Source: Undibacterium sp.
GTDB taxonomy: Bacteria > Pseudomonadota > Gammaproteobacteria > Burkholderiales > Burkholderiaceae_D
Assembly: GCF_030651495.1 (NCBI RefSeq)
Contig: NZ_JAUSFI010000014.1
Span: forward strand, 1-64,000
Reading direction: 5' to 3'
DNA: 64,000 nt
A model generated the notes under the pieces. The model made no database searches. It had not been told where the DNA came from and saw nothing but the letters and a program-made list of their open reading frames with translations. Positions within the stretch are counted from its first letter, which is position 1. The number at the start of each line of letters is the position of its first letter. A program made the translations under genes and the position numbers. Shown here piece by piece: positions 53,864 to 62,935 of this stretch.

Positions 53864-54493
53864 ATGGCCAGAAAAACCAAGGAAGATGCCCAGGAAACCT
53901 ACATCGCCCTGCTAGACGCAGCCGAACAGGTGTTCAGCGAAAAAGGTGTCACCAGAACTACACTCAATGATGTTGCGACTGCAGCAGGCATGACGCGCGG
54001 CGCGATTTATTGGCACTTCAAAGATAAAACGGCGTTGTTTCAAGCCATGTGCGACCGGGCTTTTTTACCGATGGATGCCTTACTCAATGAGATCGCTTGC
54101 ACACCAGATAAAGACCCGATAGCCGCCCTGCGCCAGATGAGCGTGCACTTGCTCAAACAGGTAGCCTGCGATCAGCGCCAAAGAAAAGTATTTGATATCA
54201 TTTTTCACCGCTGTGAAAAAACCGACGAGATGGCTTTTTTTGCGCTAGAACAAGAGAAGCGCAGCGAATGCCTATCGCGCATGGAGGCGATCCTACAGGA
54301 AGCCGTAGCACAAGGAAAACTGCCCACAGCCACCGACACCTGGATCGCCATGCGAGCCATTCATTCTTATTTGATCGGCTTGATTCATGAATGGCTGATC
54401 GACACCAAAGGCTACCATCTGGAAACACATGCCGAAGACATGATCGACATGTTTCTGGCAGGACTACTGGCGCGACCACCACTCAAAAAGTAA
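53864..54493 (+). CDS. TetR family efflux repressor (AcrR/TtgR-like)
   Basis: A 209-residue repressor. The N-terminal helix-turn-helix (ARKTKEDAQETYIALLDAAEQVFSEKGV in part; GMTRGAIYWHFKDKTALFQAM) is nearly that of AcrR and TtgR, with a C-terminal TetR_C_2-type ligand domain (about 85-205; HSYLIGLIHEWLID). It is divergent from the RND efflux operon. It should bind the AcrR-like dyad at 53412-53435 and be released by pump substrates. Confidence 0.92.
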   Translation: MARKTKEDAQETYIALLDAAEQVFSEKGVTRTTLNDVATAAGMTRGAIYWHFKDKTALFQAMCDRAFLPMDALLNEIACTPDKDPIAALRQMSVHLLKQVACDQRQRKVFDIIFHRCEKTDEMAFFALEQEKRSECLSRMEAILQEAVAQGKLPTATDTWIAMRAIHSYLIGLIHEWLIDTKGYHLETHAEDMIDMFLAGLLARPPLKK

Positions 54494-54519
54494 CTGGCAA
54501 GCCCTCAGCAGGCCAAGCA

Positions 54520-55149
54520 TTATCCCGGTAAGGTCCAATGAAAGCGCACCGCGAGTGCGCGCAGCAAAAATGTCACCGAAATACCCATCAACAAGGACAC
54601 CGATTGGGTAACGCCTGCTTTTTCTATGAGCAGATAAAGCCAGCATCCGACAAATGAACAAGTGGCATACAGCTGCCCTCGCCTGAATACCAATGGAATT
54701 TCGTTACAGATCACATCTCGTAACACCCCACCAAAAATGCCAGTGATCACGCCCATCATCACGCAAACAAACAGGGGCATCTGTGCCTCCGCCGCCAGTG
54801 ACGCCCCTGTCACGCTGAATAGACCCAAACCCAAGGCATCGGCGTAAATAATGGCCTTTTCAGCCACCGCATGGCGTAGATGACGTAAAAAAGGAATCGA
54901 AATCAACGCCATCAAAAATATTAATATGGGATATTCCTGATGCTCGACCCAAAACAGCGGGCGACGATCTAATAATAAATCCCTTAAAGTTCCACCACCA
55001 AATGCAGTAATGAACGCGACAGTAAATACCCCCACCATATCCATCTCTTTTTGACGCGCCTCTATAACGCCGGAACTGGCAAAAGCGATAATCCCGGTCA
55101 CTTCAACTATATGTAAAACTGTGCTCATTCCCAAATGCAAAGTTGTCAT
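54520..55149 (-). CDS. TRIC-type cation channel (UPF0126 / YadS-YicG family)
   Basis: A 209-residue inner-membrane protein with two repeats of the TRIC/UPF0126 domain. Six or seven helices are visible; the repeat hallmarks are AFASSGVIEARQKEMDMVGV and GGGTLRDLLLDRRPLFW in the first half and GIFGGVLRDVICNEIPLVF in the second. Prokaryotic TRIC channels are trimeric and potassium-permeable. It converges on tetR and has no obvious functional partner. Confidence 0.92.
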   Translation of the reverse strand: MTTLHLGMSTVLHIVEVTGIIAFASSGVIEARQKEMDMVGVFTVAFITAFGGGTLRDLLLDRRPLFWVEHQEYPILIFLMALISIPFLRHLRHAVAEKAIIYADALGLGLFSVTGASLAAEAQMPLFVCVMMGVITGIFGGVLRDVICNEIPLVFRRGQLYATCSFVGCWLYLLIEKAGVTQSVSLLMGISVTFLLRALAVRFHWTLPG

Positions 55150-55385
55150 TTCTTTTCCATGTTGAAATTAATTAATCTTTCAAAGATTCTAAAATTTTAC
55201 GGTTTCAAGTACCAGCGCAGTATGTTTTTAATCAATGCTATTGATAGCATGCGCGAGCAGACACTCTGTGCCATGGAATATCATATTGAACGACTGACAA
55301 AATCCATGCTCCCCCTCCCCCCAAAAAAACACTGGAATTGTTTGCTTAACATAAGTAGTCATGGATCAAATGGTACTTTCCATTG

Positions 55386-55511
55386 TATAATCCGCGGCTT
55401 GGCATCAAGCCAACACCAAATTTTAACCTAGGCAAGTGATACACAATCGGGTCAAGAAGCAAGGCGACCGACGAAGTGCGTATTGGCTACCGATCTTTTT
55501 TAGAGGCAAGC
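55386..55511 (+). promoter_or_regulatory. rpmE2 promoter and structured leader
   Basis: TATAAT at 55386-55391 would start a leader of roughly 115 bases. The leader holds a GGCTTG-GCAT-CAAGCC hairpin, then ATCGG and CCGAT segments, the latter followed by a T-run (CTTTTTT) just before the gene, resembling an attenuator or ribosomal-protein leader. The rest of the gap back to 55150 is AT-rich, and its 98-codon frame is not convincing. Confidence 0.4.
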
Positions 55512-55778
55512 ATGAGAGACGGCATACACCCAAATTATCGTGAAGTTTTGTTCCACGATGTATCCAACGATTTCAAATTTGTAACACGTTCTACGATCAA
55601 TACACGTGACAAAATGGAATTTGAAGGTAAAGAATATCCACTGGTAAAGATTGAGGTTTCTGCTGAATCTCATCCTTTCTACACTGGTAAGCACAAAATT
55701 GTTGATACCGCTGGCCGCGTTGACAAATTCCGTAAAAAATTCGGCACCGTTGGTTCGAAAACAGCGATTGTTGAATAA
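55512..55778 (+). CDS. rpmE2: 50S ribosomal protein L31 type B
   Basis: An 88-residue L31. [23 protein letters not shown] and [21 protein letters not shown] are diagnostic; the N-terminal Cys zinc motif of type A L31 is absent, so it is the zinc-independent form, which many bacteria use when zinc is scarce. GAGG lies before the ATG at 55512. No Zur-type operator is obvious to me. A terminator follows. Confidence 0.95.
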   Translation: MRDGIHPNYREVLFHDVSNDFKFVTRSTINTRDKMEFEGKEYPLVKIEVSAESHPFYTGKHKIVDTAGRVDKFRKKFGTVGSKTAIVE

Positions 55779-55803
55779 GCAATCTTGTATTTGCTGTGTC
55801 AAT

Positions 55804-55832
55804 AAAAAAGGCAGCCTGGGCTGCCTTTTTTT
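55804..55832. terminator. Intrinsic terminator after rpmE2
   Basis: AAAAAAGGCAGCC and GGCTGCCTTTTTT are near-perfect arms around a short loop, with the T-run extended downstream. Confidence 0.9.
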
Positions 55833-55867
55833 AATTTTATTAGTATTAGTTTATCCCGCCAAGAAAT

Positions 55868-57595
55868 ATGAAGCCTGTCCGACTTCCTGCTGCTGCGACT
55901 AATGCACTCCCGCGCTGGGCTATTTTTGCCTTGTGCCTACTGTACATTTTACCTGGATTAATAGCGCGCGACCCCTGGAAAGGGGATGATGCCGCCAGTT
56001 TTGGCATCATGTGGACAATGGCACACGGCGGCTTGCACGACTGGTTGTGGCCTCACATTGTTGGCATGCCAATGCCAGAAGAAGGCCCTCTGACATTTTG
56101 GCTGGGTGCGATCTGCATCAACTTATTTGGCTGGTTATTCGGCGATCCGATGGCGGCACGAATATCAACTGGAATATTTTTTATGCTGGGCGCGGTATCT
56201 GTCTGGTATACGACTTTTCTACTCGGTCGCAGACCAGAGGCGCAACCTCTCAAACTAGCATTTGGCGGACAACCAGAACCAAAAGATTTTGGCCGAACCC
56301 TGGCAGACGGAGCCTTACTCATTTACCTTGGCTGCCTGGGATTATTGGTACGTAGTCATGAAACCAGCGCTGAAACACTACAAATCTCACTGGTTGCTTA
56401 TGCACTATATCTCAGTGCAAGATTATTCGATGCGCCAACGAAACGAAGCGCTGTCAAGCTCGGTTTGATTCTAGGTTTATTGGTACTGACACGTGGTTGG
56501 GTGTTACCTCTTGCGCTATTCGGCAGCCTGCTTACACTGTGCTTCTATCGGCAACAGAAACAATGTGCTCGTATATTATGTATATCGCTTCCTGTTGCCA
56601 TTTTGGCAGCTGGCAGCTGGGTACTTTCAGTTATTCTTATTCATCCTTTTGATAGTTCGCCTTATCCCGCGTGGATGTTGTGGAACTATCGTCAAATAGC
56701 TATTCCTTCAATTGCCAGTATTTCCTATTTCTTTAAATACGGTATTTGGTTTGCCTGGCCAGCCTGGCCATTTGCTGCGTGGGCAATCTATGCATGGCGA
56801 AAACAAGAACGCGCTTTACACATCTCGCTGCCGGTCACATTTCTACTTTGTTTTACCTTACTCGCATTTATCAACAATTATTCGGAAGAAGGCATATTGC
56901 TACCGATACTTCCTCCGCTCGCCATACTTGCCGCATTTGGACTGCCAACCATGAGACGCAGTGCCATCAATGCGGTGGATTGGTTCGCCTTAATGGTCAT
57001 GACTGGTGTAGCAGCCATTGTTTGGCTGGGATGGATAGCAGAACAAACCGGATGGCCACCATCAATAGCGAAAAAAGTATTAAGCTGGGCACCGGGCTTT
57101 CAACCTGAATTTAATGTATTCACTTTTATCATTGCACTGCTAGTGAGCATCGCGTGGTTCCGCCTGGTGTACTGGCGCATTTCTCGCCAGCCTTCCGTAT
57201 TATGGCGCGCCGTCGTTTTATCTAGTGGTGGTGCTATTCTGTGCTGGTTGTTACTGATGACACTCTGGCTCCCGCTCATCAATCAAAGAATTAGCTATGC
57301 CAATGTGGCATTACAAATTGCCGAGAAAATCAGCTCCCAATATCGCTGCATCGACAGCAACACCGGCCCCTCACAGCGCGCCTCTTTTGCCTACTTTGGC
57401 AAAGTACGATTTGCCGGTTTTTCCGACCAGAACTGCGATGTACTATTATTACAAAGCAGTCGTCACTCTCAAAGTGGACCTCTGCTTCCTGCAGATAAAA
57501 ACTACCCGGGCGCATGGGAACTCATATGGGAAGGTCATCGCGCAGCAGACAAAGATGAATTTTTCTCACTTTATCGAAAAAATAAATTTAACTAG
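55868..57595 (+). CDS. GT39 family glycosyltransferase (ArnT-like)
   Basis: A 575-residue inner-membrane protein with about twelve hydrophobic helices. After the first helix comes ARDPWKGDDAASFGIMWTMAHG, whose Asp residues match the catalytic loop of ArnT/PMT enzymes; MPEEGPLTFWLG follows. It probably transfers a sugar from a polyprenyl carrier to an acceptor on the periplasmic side. Similarity to the ArnT at 4803 is limited to fold-level features, so it is not clearly a second aminoarabinose transferase. Followed by a GGDEF-EAL gene after 101 bp. Confidence 0.82.
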   Translation: MKPVRLPAAATNALPRWAIFALCLLYILPGLIARDPWKGDDAASFGIMWTMAHGGLHDWLWPHIVGMPMPEEGPLTFWLGAICINLFGWLFGDPMAARISTGIFFMLGAVSVWYTTFLLGRRPEAQPLKLAFGGQPEPKDFGRTLADGALLIYLGCLGLLVRSHETSAETLQISLVAYALYLSARLFDAPTKRSAVKLGLILGLLVLTRGWVLPLALFGSLLTLCFYRQQKQCARILCISLPVAILAAGSWVLSVILIHPFDSSPYPAWMLWNYRQIAIPSIASISYFFKYGIWFAWPAWPFAAWAIYAWRKQERALHISLPVTFLLCFTLLAFINNYSEEGILLPILPPLAILAAFGLPTMRRSAINAVDWFALMVMTGVAAIVWLGWIAEQTGWPPSIAKKVLSWAPGFQPEFNVFTFIIALLVSIAWFRLVYWRISRQPSVLWRAVVLSSGGAILCWLLLMTLWLPLINQRISYANVALQIAEKISSQYRCIDSNTGPSQRASFAYFGKVRFAGFSDQNCDVLLLQSSRHSQSGPLLPADKNYPGAWELIWEGHRAADKDEFFSLYRKNKFN

Positions 57596-57696
57596 CTTGC
57601 CGCAGATATCTCACTGCTTTAATCAATACTGCATTATTTGACAACTCTGAAATATTTTCCACGAATCATTTTAGCTGCGATACCCCGACCCGTAAC

Positions 57697-60447
57697 ATGA
57701 ATCAGATGAAGGTTTCCGCTTTTTTCAACATCAAGGCGATACCTGCTGCCGTACTCACCGCAGTAGTGTTCCTATCAATCACCGCATGGTTGTGCTGGCT
57801 ATCCCTGCAAGCATCAAAAGAAGACGTACAACGGCGATTACAGGAAAGTGTATTCCAGCATCACGCCTCCATACAAAATGAGTTAGAGCACGAAGTATCT
57901 CGCCTTGAGTCCTTCGTCAGCCTGTATCATATTTCCCCCGCATTCGATCGTTATGCTTTTCATTCTTTTGCAAAAATAGAAAATCAGCCTTGGCTGATAG
58001 CCAAATTATTTTCGAAGAGAGTCAAGTTCGAGGATTTCAGCAGCTTTGAAAATGAGGTCAAAACCGATACTACGGTAGATGTACGCGGCTACCCTGATTT
58101 TCATATTCAAGACAAAATACCAAAACAAGATGCCCTGGTTGCACTCTATCTTGAACCTAGGCAAAGCCTGCAAAAAGTACATGGATTAAATCTGGAAAAA
58201 TGGTTTCCGATTGGCAGCAAACGCATGATGGAGAGTAGCCAGGCGCTATCTTTTTTAGTTAAAAATACCCATCCGCTGCTTAAGGAAAATGACATTATTC
58301 TTTCCATACCAGTGTATGAAACTGGTTTACCGATTCGCACTGTGACGCAAAGACAAATCGCTTTTAGTGGCGTGTTCAGCACCATCATTTCAGTTGATGC
58401 TTTATTGCACAACTTCCTTAACGCATCCAATTTGCAGCTATCTAGTGTTGTTTTATCTGGAACCGGGGTGGAGGGTGAGTCACTTGAGATTGCATTAATG
58501 CCGAAGCAATCAAAAAAACAAAATAACCATTTTTTTTCACAATCGTTTCACTTCACATTTCCCTTGTCCGTTCCCGGAAAAAAATGGTCCATAGAATATG
58601 AAATACAAGCGACAAATAGTGTTGCCGACAAACGCACTATTTGGTTGATAGCATTGATAGGATTACTCCTAACGGGGTTTGCCACTGGCTTTATTTATGT
58701 CACCGTCCACACCGGGAAAATTGCCCATCGCATTGCAAGAGACATGACTCGTGCACTTTATAAAAGTGAAGAATCTTTGCTGGAAACGCAAAGATTAGCA
58801 AAAATGGGCAGTTTCCAAATCAATTCACGGCTTGAGATTAGCGCCTTATCTGACAACATCCAAACGCTGTTTGGGTTAACACCTGATTCAAAAGTCACTG
58901 GGTTTGCGCAAATACTGCAACATGTCGATACTGAAGATGCCTTGATTTTTAGCAGCATCATCAAGGCTGCGTGTGAAACATCAATGCATACGCATCTAAT
59001 CGTACAAATTTCTGGCGCTACACCTACATGGTTGAACTTGATCGTAGACTCCAGCGGCACAGAGACTGAATTTGCCTTACGCGTCGTTGCCATGGATGTC
59101 ACGGAAAAATATCAGGCAGAGCAAAAAATTAAACACCTTGCTTATCAGGATGCGCTGACAGGACTGGCCAACCGCGCCAGTCTGCGCCTCGCAACCGAAC
59201 AAGCACTGAACAAATCCCACAACGAAAATAGCAAACTAGCGCTGTTGTTTCTGGATTTAGATCGCTTTAAATTTATCAATGATTCGGTTGGTCATGATAT
59301 TGGAGATCAAGTTCTTGCCGAAATAGGGCAACGTTTGCGCAATGCAGTAAAGAGCCGCGATTTCATTGCACGCTTGGGTGGCGACGAATTTGTTATCCTA
59401 GTCCAAGAGTTGGCTTCAGAAGTAGATCTTCGACTGATCGCTAACCGCATCCTAGCGTTGGTGTGTGCCCCCATGCTGATCGAAAAACATACCTATTACC
59501 TCACAACAAGTATCGGCATTTCCATTGCTGAAAATGGCAGTCCTGATGCCGACGCACTGATGAAGCAGGCGGATATTGCCATGTATCACAGTAAAGAAAA
59601 GGGTAAAAATAAATTCACCATTTTCTCCCGTGATATTGCAGAATCGTTAGAGAAAAAAACCAATCTCGAGAGAGAGTTACGAAAGGCACTAGAAGAGTCG
59701 CGCTTTATTCCCTATTACCAACCTCAGTACCGGGTGAACACCGATCGCTTATGCGGAGTTGAAAGCCTGTTACGCTGGGATCATCCAACCCGTGGCATCG
59801 TCTCAGCCAAGGATTTTATTAAAATAGCAGAAGAGTCTGGATTGATTATCCCAATGGGAAATCAAGTATTTAAAGATGTTTGCCACACTATCGCTAATTG
59901 GAAGATGCCGGATGATTTTGTAGTAGGGATCAATGTCTCCAGCTTACAATTCTTCCAGGCAGGATTTGTTAATTTTGTCATTCAAACCATACGCGATTCA
60001 GGCATTGCACCACAACGATTGGAAATCGAAGTAACAGAAACCATGATCATGCAAGATACTGAAGTTGCCCGAGCATCACTAGAACAATTACATGCTTTCG
60101 GTGTCGGAATCAGTATTGATGATTTTGGTACTGGCTATGCTTCACTGACCTATTTGCGAGATTTCCCTGTGCAGCGCATCAAAATCGACCAGCGCTTTGT
60201 CAAGGGACATACAAAAAATCACAAAGACATGGCGATCGTCAAGGCGATTGCCACACTTGGACATGATTTTGGCATGCAGGTGATCGCAGAAGGTGTTGAA
60301 ACCGAAGAGCAACTGGTATCCTTAGGTAAAATCGGCTGTGATTTATATCAGGGATGGCTACGTTCTGCCGCCCTCCCCTCAGAAGCAATACAACAATTGC
60401 TCGCACGCTCAGTTGAATCTGACCAAAAAATAAACATAATCAATTGA
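57697..60447 (+). CDS. Membrane GGDEF-EAL protein with CHASE-like sensor
   Basis: A 916-residue c-di-GMP enzyme. TM1 (about 14-34), a periplasmic CHASE-like sensor (35-310), TM2 (about 315-335), a PAS-like segment (about 365-470), GGDEF (about 480-635) with intact RLGGDEFVIL, and EAL (about 655-905). The EAL site reads ESLLRW (a common variant), with VTETMI, IDDFGTGYASL, KID and AEGVETEEQL present, so phosphodiesterase activity is expected. GGDEF also looks competent. It is 13 bp upstream of a solute-binding protein, suggesting a shared ligand. Controls motility or biofilm state. Confidence 0.92.
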   Translation: MNQMKVSAFFNIKAIPAAVLTAVVFLSITAWLCWLSLQASKEDVQRRLQESVFQHHASIQNELEHEVSRLESFVSLYHISPAFDRYAFHSFAKIENQPWLIAKLFSKRVKFEDFSSFENEVKTDTTVDVRGYPDFHIQDKIPKQDALVALYLEPRQSLQKVHGLNLEKWFPIGSKRMMESSQALSFLVKNTHPLLKENDIILSIPVYETGLPIRTVTQRQIAFSGVFSTIISVDALLHNFLNASNLQLSSVVLSGTGVEGESLEIALMPKQSKKQNNHFFSQSFHFTFPLSVPGKKWSIEYEIQATNSVADKRTIWLIALIGLLLTGFATGFIYVTVHTGKIAHRIARDMTRALYKSEESLLETQRLAKMGSFQINSRLEISALSDNIQTLFGLTPDSKVTGFAQILQHVDTEDALIFSSIIKAACETSMHTHLIVQISGATPTWLNLIVDSSGTETEFALRVVAMDVTEKYQAEQKIKHLAYQDALTGLANRASLRLATEQALNKSHNENSKLALLFLDLDRFKFINDSVGHDIGDQVLAEIGQRLRNAVKSRDFIARLGGDEFVILVQELASEVDLRLIANRILALVCAPMLIEKHTYYLTTSIGISIAENGSPDADALMKQADIAMYHSKEKGKNKFTIFSRDIAESLEKKTNLERELRKALEESRFIPYYQPQYRVNTDRLCGVESLLRWDHPTRGIVSAKDFIKIAEESGLIIPMGNQVFKDVCHTIANWKMPDDFVVGINVSSLQFFQAGFVNFVIQTIRDSGIAPQRLEIEVTETMIMQDTEVARASLEQLHAFGVGISIDDFGTGYASLTYLRDFPVQRIKIDQRFVKGHTKNHKDMAIVKAIATLGHDFGMQVIAEGVETEEQLVSLGKIGCDLYQGWLRSAALPSEAIQQLLARSVESDQKINIIN

Positions 60448-60460
60448 ATGGGGTAAGTTG

Positions 60461-61795
60461 ATGATCTCAAATAAACGGCGTCAACTTCTCCGGATTTCCG
60501 CCGAAACGATTATCTTGGCCCCGGCCATAGCATCAATAAACGCGTTTGCATGGGCCAATTCCAGAGATCAGATACTCAGAATAATGCTCCCCGCACTACC
60601 CTACTTTGATCTGGTCAAAAAACACCTCCAACAATTTTCAAATAGTACTGGCACCACTATCCATATCGATGTTTTTCCCTATCTCGATATGCGCAAGATC
60701 CAACTAAAAGAATTACAACAAAAACAGGGTATGTACGACCTCATCATCATGCTCGCGGCCTGGAAGACCGAATACGTTGAGATGAACTTGTTAAGCAATC
60801 TCGACATAGAACAAAATAACGGCAGGCTAAAGATTGATGACATCAATGATTTCGTCCCCGCCTATCTAACAGTGGCCGGCAAGGTCGGGGGAGCAAAAGG
60901 ATATCTGGATGGACCACGTGCGCATTTATATGCACTACCATTTGGAACAGAAACCAGCATCCTAGCTTACCGGAGTGATATTTTTGAAAAATATCACTGG
61001 GCAGCGCCGAGCAACTACACGGAGTTACTCGCGCTGCTACCGTTGATCCAGCAGTATGAACCTGCGTTAATTCCATTGTGCAGCAGAGGTGCGCGCGGCC
61101 ATCAAATCACGCATGCCTGGCTGCTACATTTCAACTCATTTGGCGGAGAAGTATTTGATAAAAACTGGCAACCTAAAGTCAACAGCGCCGCTGGCCTGAA
61201 GGCAATTGAAATCCTGAAAGCCATTCACGGCAGCACCCGGGGTGGCATTCTTAATAATAATTTCGCCGACATGGGCAATGCCTTCATTACAGGCAATGCC
61301 GCAATGTATCTAGACTCAACCAATGTCTTTAGCCTGATTAATGATCCCATCAAATCACTGGTACAAGACAAAGTTGCCTACCAACTCCATCCTAAGGGAA
61401 ATCGATATTCCTCCGAAACTGGAGGGTTCGCGATCGCCATGCCTAAAAATGCACCCTCATCTAACAAAGCACTACAACTACTTGCTTCATTGACGGCCAA
61501 AGCGCAAGACAAAGCGATGGCCAGAAAAGGGGGCATCCCCGTTCGCAATAGCACTTTGCATGATACTGAACTACAAAATATTTTTCCCGAATATAAGATC
61601 CTCGCGAAACAACTAGCCTACGCAAACCCCAACTGGCGCCCCATCATTCGCGAGTGGGCAGTCATCAACGAACAAATACTCGGCACCTTACTGCACGATG
61701 CTGTTGCAGGACTCATCACGCCAACATCAGCACTAGAACAAGCGCACGGCAAAATCAAAATCCTGATACAACATTCCGGACGCCATGAAAAATAA
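60461..61795 (+). CDS. Orphan extracellular solute-binding protein (family 1, sugar-type)
   Basis: A 444-residue type II periplasmic binding protein resembling sugar SBPs. The start at 60461 is preferred over an adjacent TTG. The N-terminus (KRRQLLRISAETIILAPAIASINAFAWA, in part) is a signal sequence with an RR pair; whether it uses Tat or Sec is open. MPTF-type motifs include YALPFGTETSILAYRSDIFEKY and GFAIAMPKNAPSSNKALQLL. No ABC permease or ATPase gene is near. Being 13 bp after the GGDEF-EAL gene, it may present a ligand to that protein rather than drive import. Confidence 0.85.
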   Translation: MISNKRRQLLRISAETIILAPAIASINAFAWANSRDQILRIMLPALPYFDLVKKHLQQFSNSTGTTIHIDVFPYLDMRKIQLKELQQKQGMYDLIIMLAAWKTEYVEMNLLSNLDIEQNNGRLKIDDINDFVPAYLTVAGKVGGAKGYLDGPRAHLYALPFGTETSILAYRSDIFEKYHWAAPSNYTELLALLPLIQQYEPALIPLCSRGARGHQITHAWLLHFNSFGGEVFDKNWQPKVNSAAGLKAIEILKAIHGSTRGGILNNNFADMGNAFITGNAAMYLDSTNVFSLINDPIKSLVQDKVAYQLHPKGNRYSSETGGFAIAMPKNAPSSNKALQLLASLTAKAQDKAMARKGGIPVRNSTLHDTELQNIFPEYKILAKQLAYANPNWRPIIREWAVINEQILGTLLHDAVAGLITPTSALEQAHGKIKILIQHSGRHEK

Positions 61796-61828
61796 TCGTT
61801 CAGAGTCAGCCCGAACAGCGGCCTGCTC

Positions 61829-61857
61829 TTGCAATATTATGGCAGCGCTGTCATAAT
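61829..61857 (+). promoter_or_regulatory. tRNA-Leu promoter
   Basis: TTGCAA (61829-61834), a 17-bp spacer and CATAAT (61852-61857) give a good promoter, with the start near 61864. The spacer and -10 lie in a 22-bp palindrome at 61836-61857 with core CAGCGCTG, which is mismatched at only one symmetric pair. Confidence 0.65.
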
Positions 61858-61870
61858 AACTGCTTGCGTT

Positions 61871-61955
61871 GCCGAGATGGCGGAATAGGTAGACGCACGG
61901 GACTCAAAATCCCGCGCCGCAAGGCGTGCCGGTTCGATTCCGGCTCTCGGCACCA
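61871..61955 (+). tRNA. tRNA-Leu (anticodon CAA)
   Basis: An 85-nt class II tRNA. The acceptor stem GCCGAGA pairs with TCTCGGC, and the 3' end ACCA is encoded. The anticodon loop CTCAAAA gives CAA. A long variable arm (GCGCCGCAAGGCGTGC region) and the T-loop GGTTCGATTCC confirm leucine type. It decodes UUG. Confidence 0.97.
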
Positions 61956-61987
61956 GTTACATGTATCACCTAGTATCAGAATAGCTC

Positions 61988-62021
61988 AAAACCCGTATGT
62001 GCCTAGGCTCTGCGGGTTTTT
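61988..62021 (+). terminator. Terminator of tRNA-Leu
   Basis: AAAACCCG and CGGGTTTT pair around a loop containing GCCTAGGC, followed by more T residues. Confidence 0.8.
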
Positions 62022-62175
62022 TGTTGTCTCAAGCATTTTCAGGCAGTACCATGAGATACCAATAAAACGAGGGTACTTTTGCTGGCACTTTCAAATACCT
62101 TCCTGCACTTGAAAGAAATGAAGGAGGAGCATGGTATGTTTGTGGATCACTCATAGATCATTCATTGGGTAATTT

Positions 62176-62230
62176 AATTTTTTCCAATACTGGAAAAAAT
62201 TCCACCATCACATACGTTCAGCCGGTGGAA
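62176..62230. repeat. Two adjacent hairpins upstream of the sigma-factor operon
   Basis: AATTTTTTCCA/TGGAAAAAATT (62176-62186, 62191-62201) are perfect arms around ATAC; TTCCACC/GGTGGAA (62200-62206, 62224-62230) form a second stem starting where the first ends. The interval 61956-62372 between tRNA-Leu and the sigma gene shows no gene besides these. Confidence 0.7.
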
Positions 62231-62372
62231 GTTAGTGCATGTCCATACAAAAGTATTTGGCACTCAGAAAAATTGCAACAAACTTAGGATCAATTCCACA
62301 ATTCGACTGCGGATAGAAAACTATAAAGCGTGGAATTGGAACTTTTTTAGCGTTCGTTCGTTAAGCTATGCA

Positions 62373-62921
62373 ATGCGAATTTTTTCCGACCTCAATGATC
62401 ATCAATGCGTGACACTGGCCCAAAAAGGAGATGGAAAGGCGTTTTCGGAATTAGTTGTGCGTTATCAGGATCGTATTTATCGATTCTTGGTTCGCCTGAC
62501 GAACTCGCCTGATAACGCATTGGATTTGACGCAGGATACTTTTTTGCGGGCCTACCAAAGCCTGGGGCGCTGGCGTGCCGATGCACTATTCAAGACATGG
62601 TTGTTTCGAATTGCACGCAATATCGCGTTTGACCGCCTGCGGCGTGAAAAGCGGGTCGTGTTCGTTGAACTGGAAGAAAATTTTGTACTGATAGATCCAA
62701 TCGCGGGACCCGACACGCTGATGGAGACGGCCCAGCGCTACCATTTATTGGAAGCCACATTGGCAAAACTGCCGGATGATCAGCGTGAAATTTTGCTACT
62801 GCGTGAAATCGAAGAAATGACTTACGATGAAATTGCTCTGGTTCTGGACCTGAATCTTGGCACGGTCAAATCACGTATTGCCCGGGCACGCACTGCATTA
62901 TTGGCAAAAATTGAACGTTGA
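62373..62921 (+). CDS. ECF-type RNA polymerase sigma factor
   Basis: A 182-residue group IV sigma factor. The start at 62373 (MRIFSDLNDHQCVTLAQKGD) matches family length; the open frame upstream to 62235 is not needed. Region 2 includes ALDLTQDTFLRAYQSLGRW and FKTWLFRIARNIAFDRLR, and region 4 LPDDQREILLLREIEEMTYDEIALVLDLNLGTVKSRIARAR (in part). GGAACTT at 62338-62344 with TTAAG about 16 bp later could be an autoregulatory ECF promoter, which would start transcription at or just before the ATG. Followed directly by anti-sigma and sensor genes. Confidence 0.93.
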   Translation: MRIFSDLNDHQCVTLAQKGDGKAFSELVVRYQDRIYRFLVRLTNSPDNALDLTQDTFLRAYQSLGRWRADALFKTWLFRIARNIAFDRLRREKRVVFVELEENFVLIDPIAGPDTLMETAQRYHLLEATLAKLPDDQREILLLREIEEMTYDEIALVLDLNLGTVKSRIARARTALLAKIER

Positions 62922-62935
62922 TGGGAGAACTTGTC

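Noticed and set aside
55135-55431. 98-codon plus-strand frame before rpmE2
   Set aside because: Overlaps the start of the TRIC gene and the rpmE2 promoter; composition and codon use look non-coding.
55868-57595. Second arnT
   Set aside because: It shares the GT39 fold and catalytic loop but lacks close sequence similarity to the ArnT at 4803, and no arn genes are near it.
61864-62112. 82-codon frame across tRNA-Leu
   Set aside because: Its N-terminal part is a translation of the tRNA itself, a common false gene call.
61871-62372. Genomic island integrated at tRNA-Leu
   Set aside because: No integrase gene and no repeat of the tRNA 3' end is visible downstream within the window.
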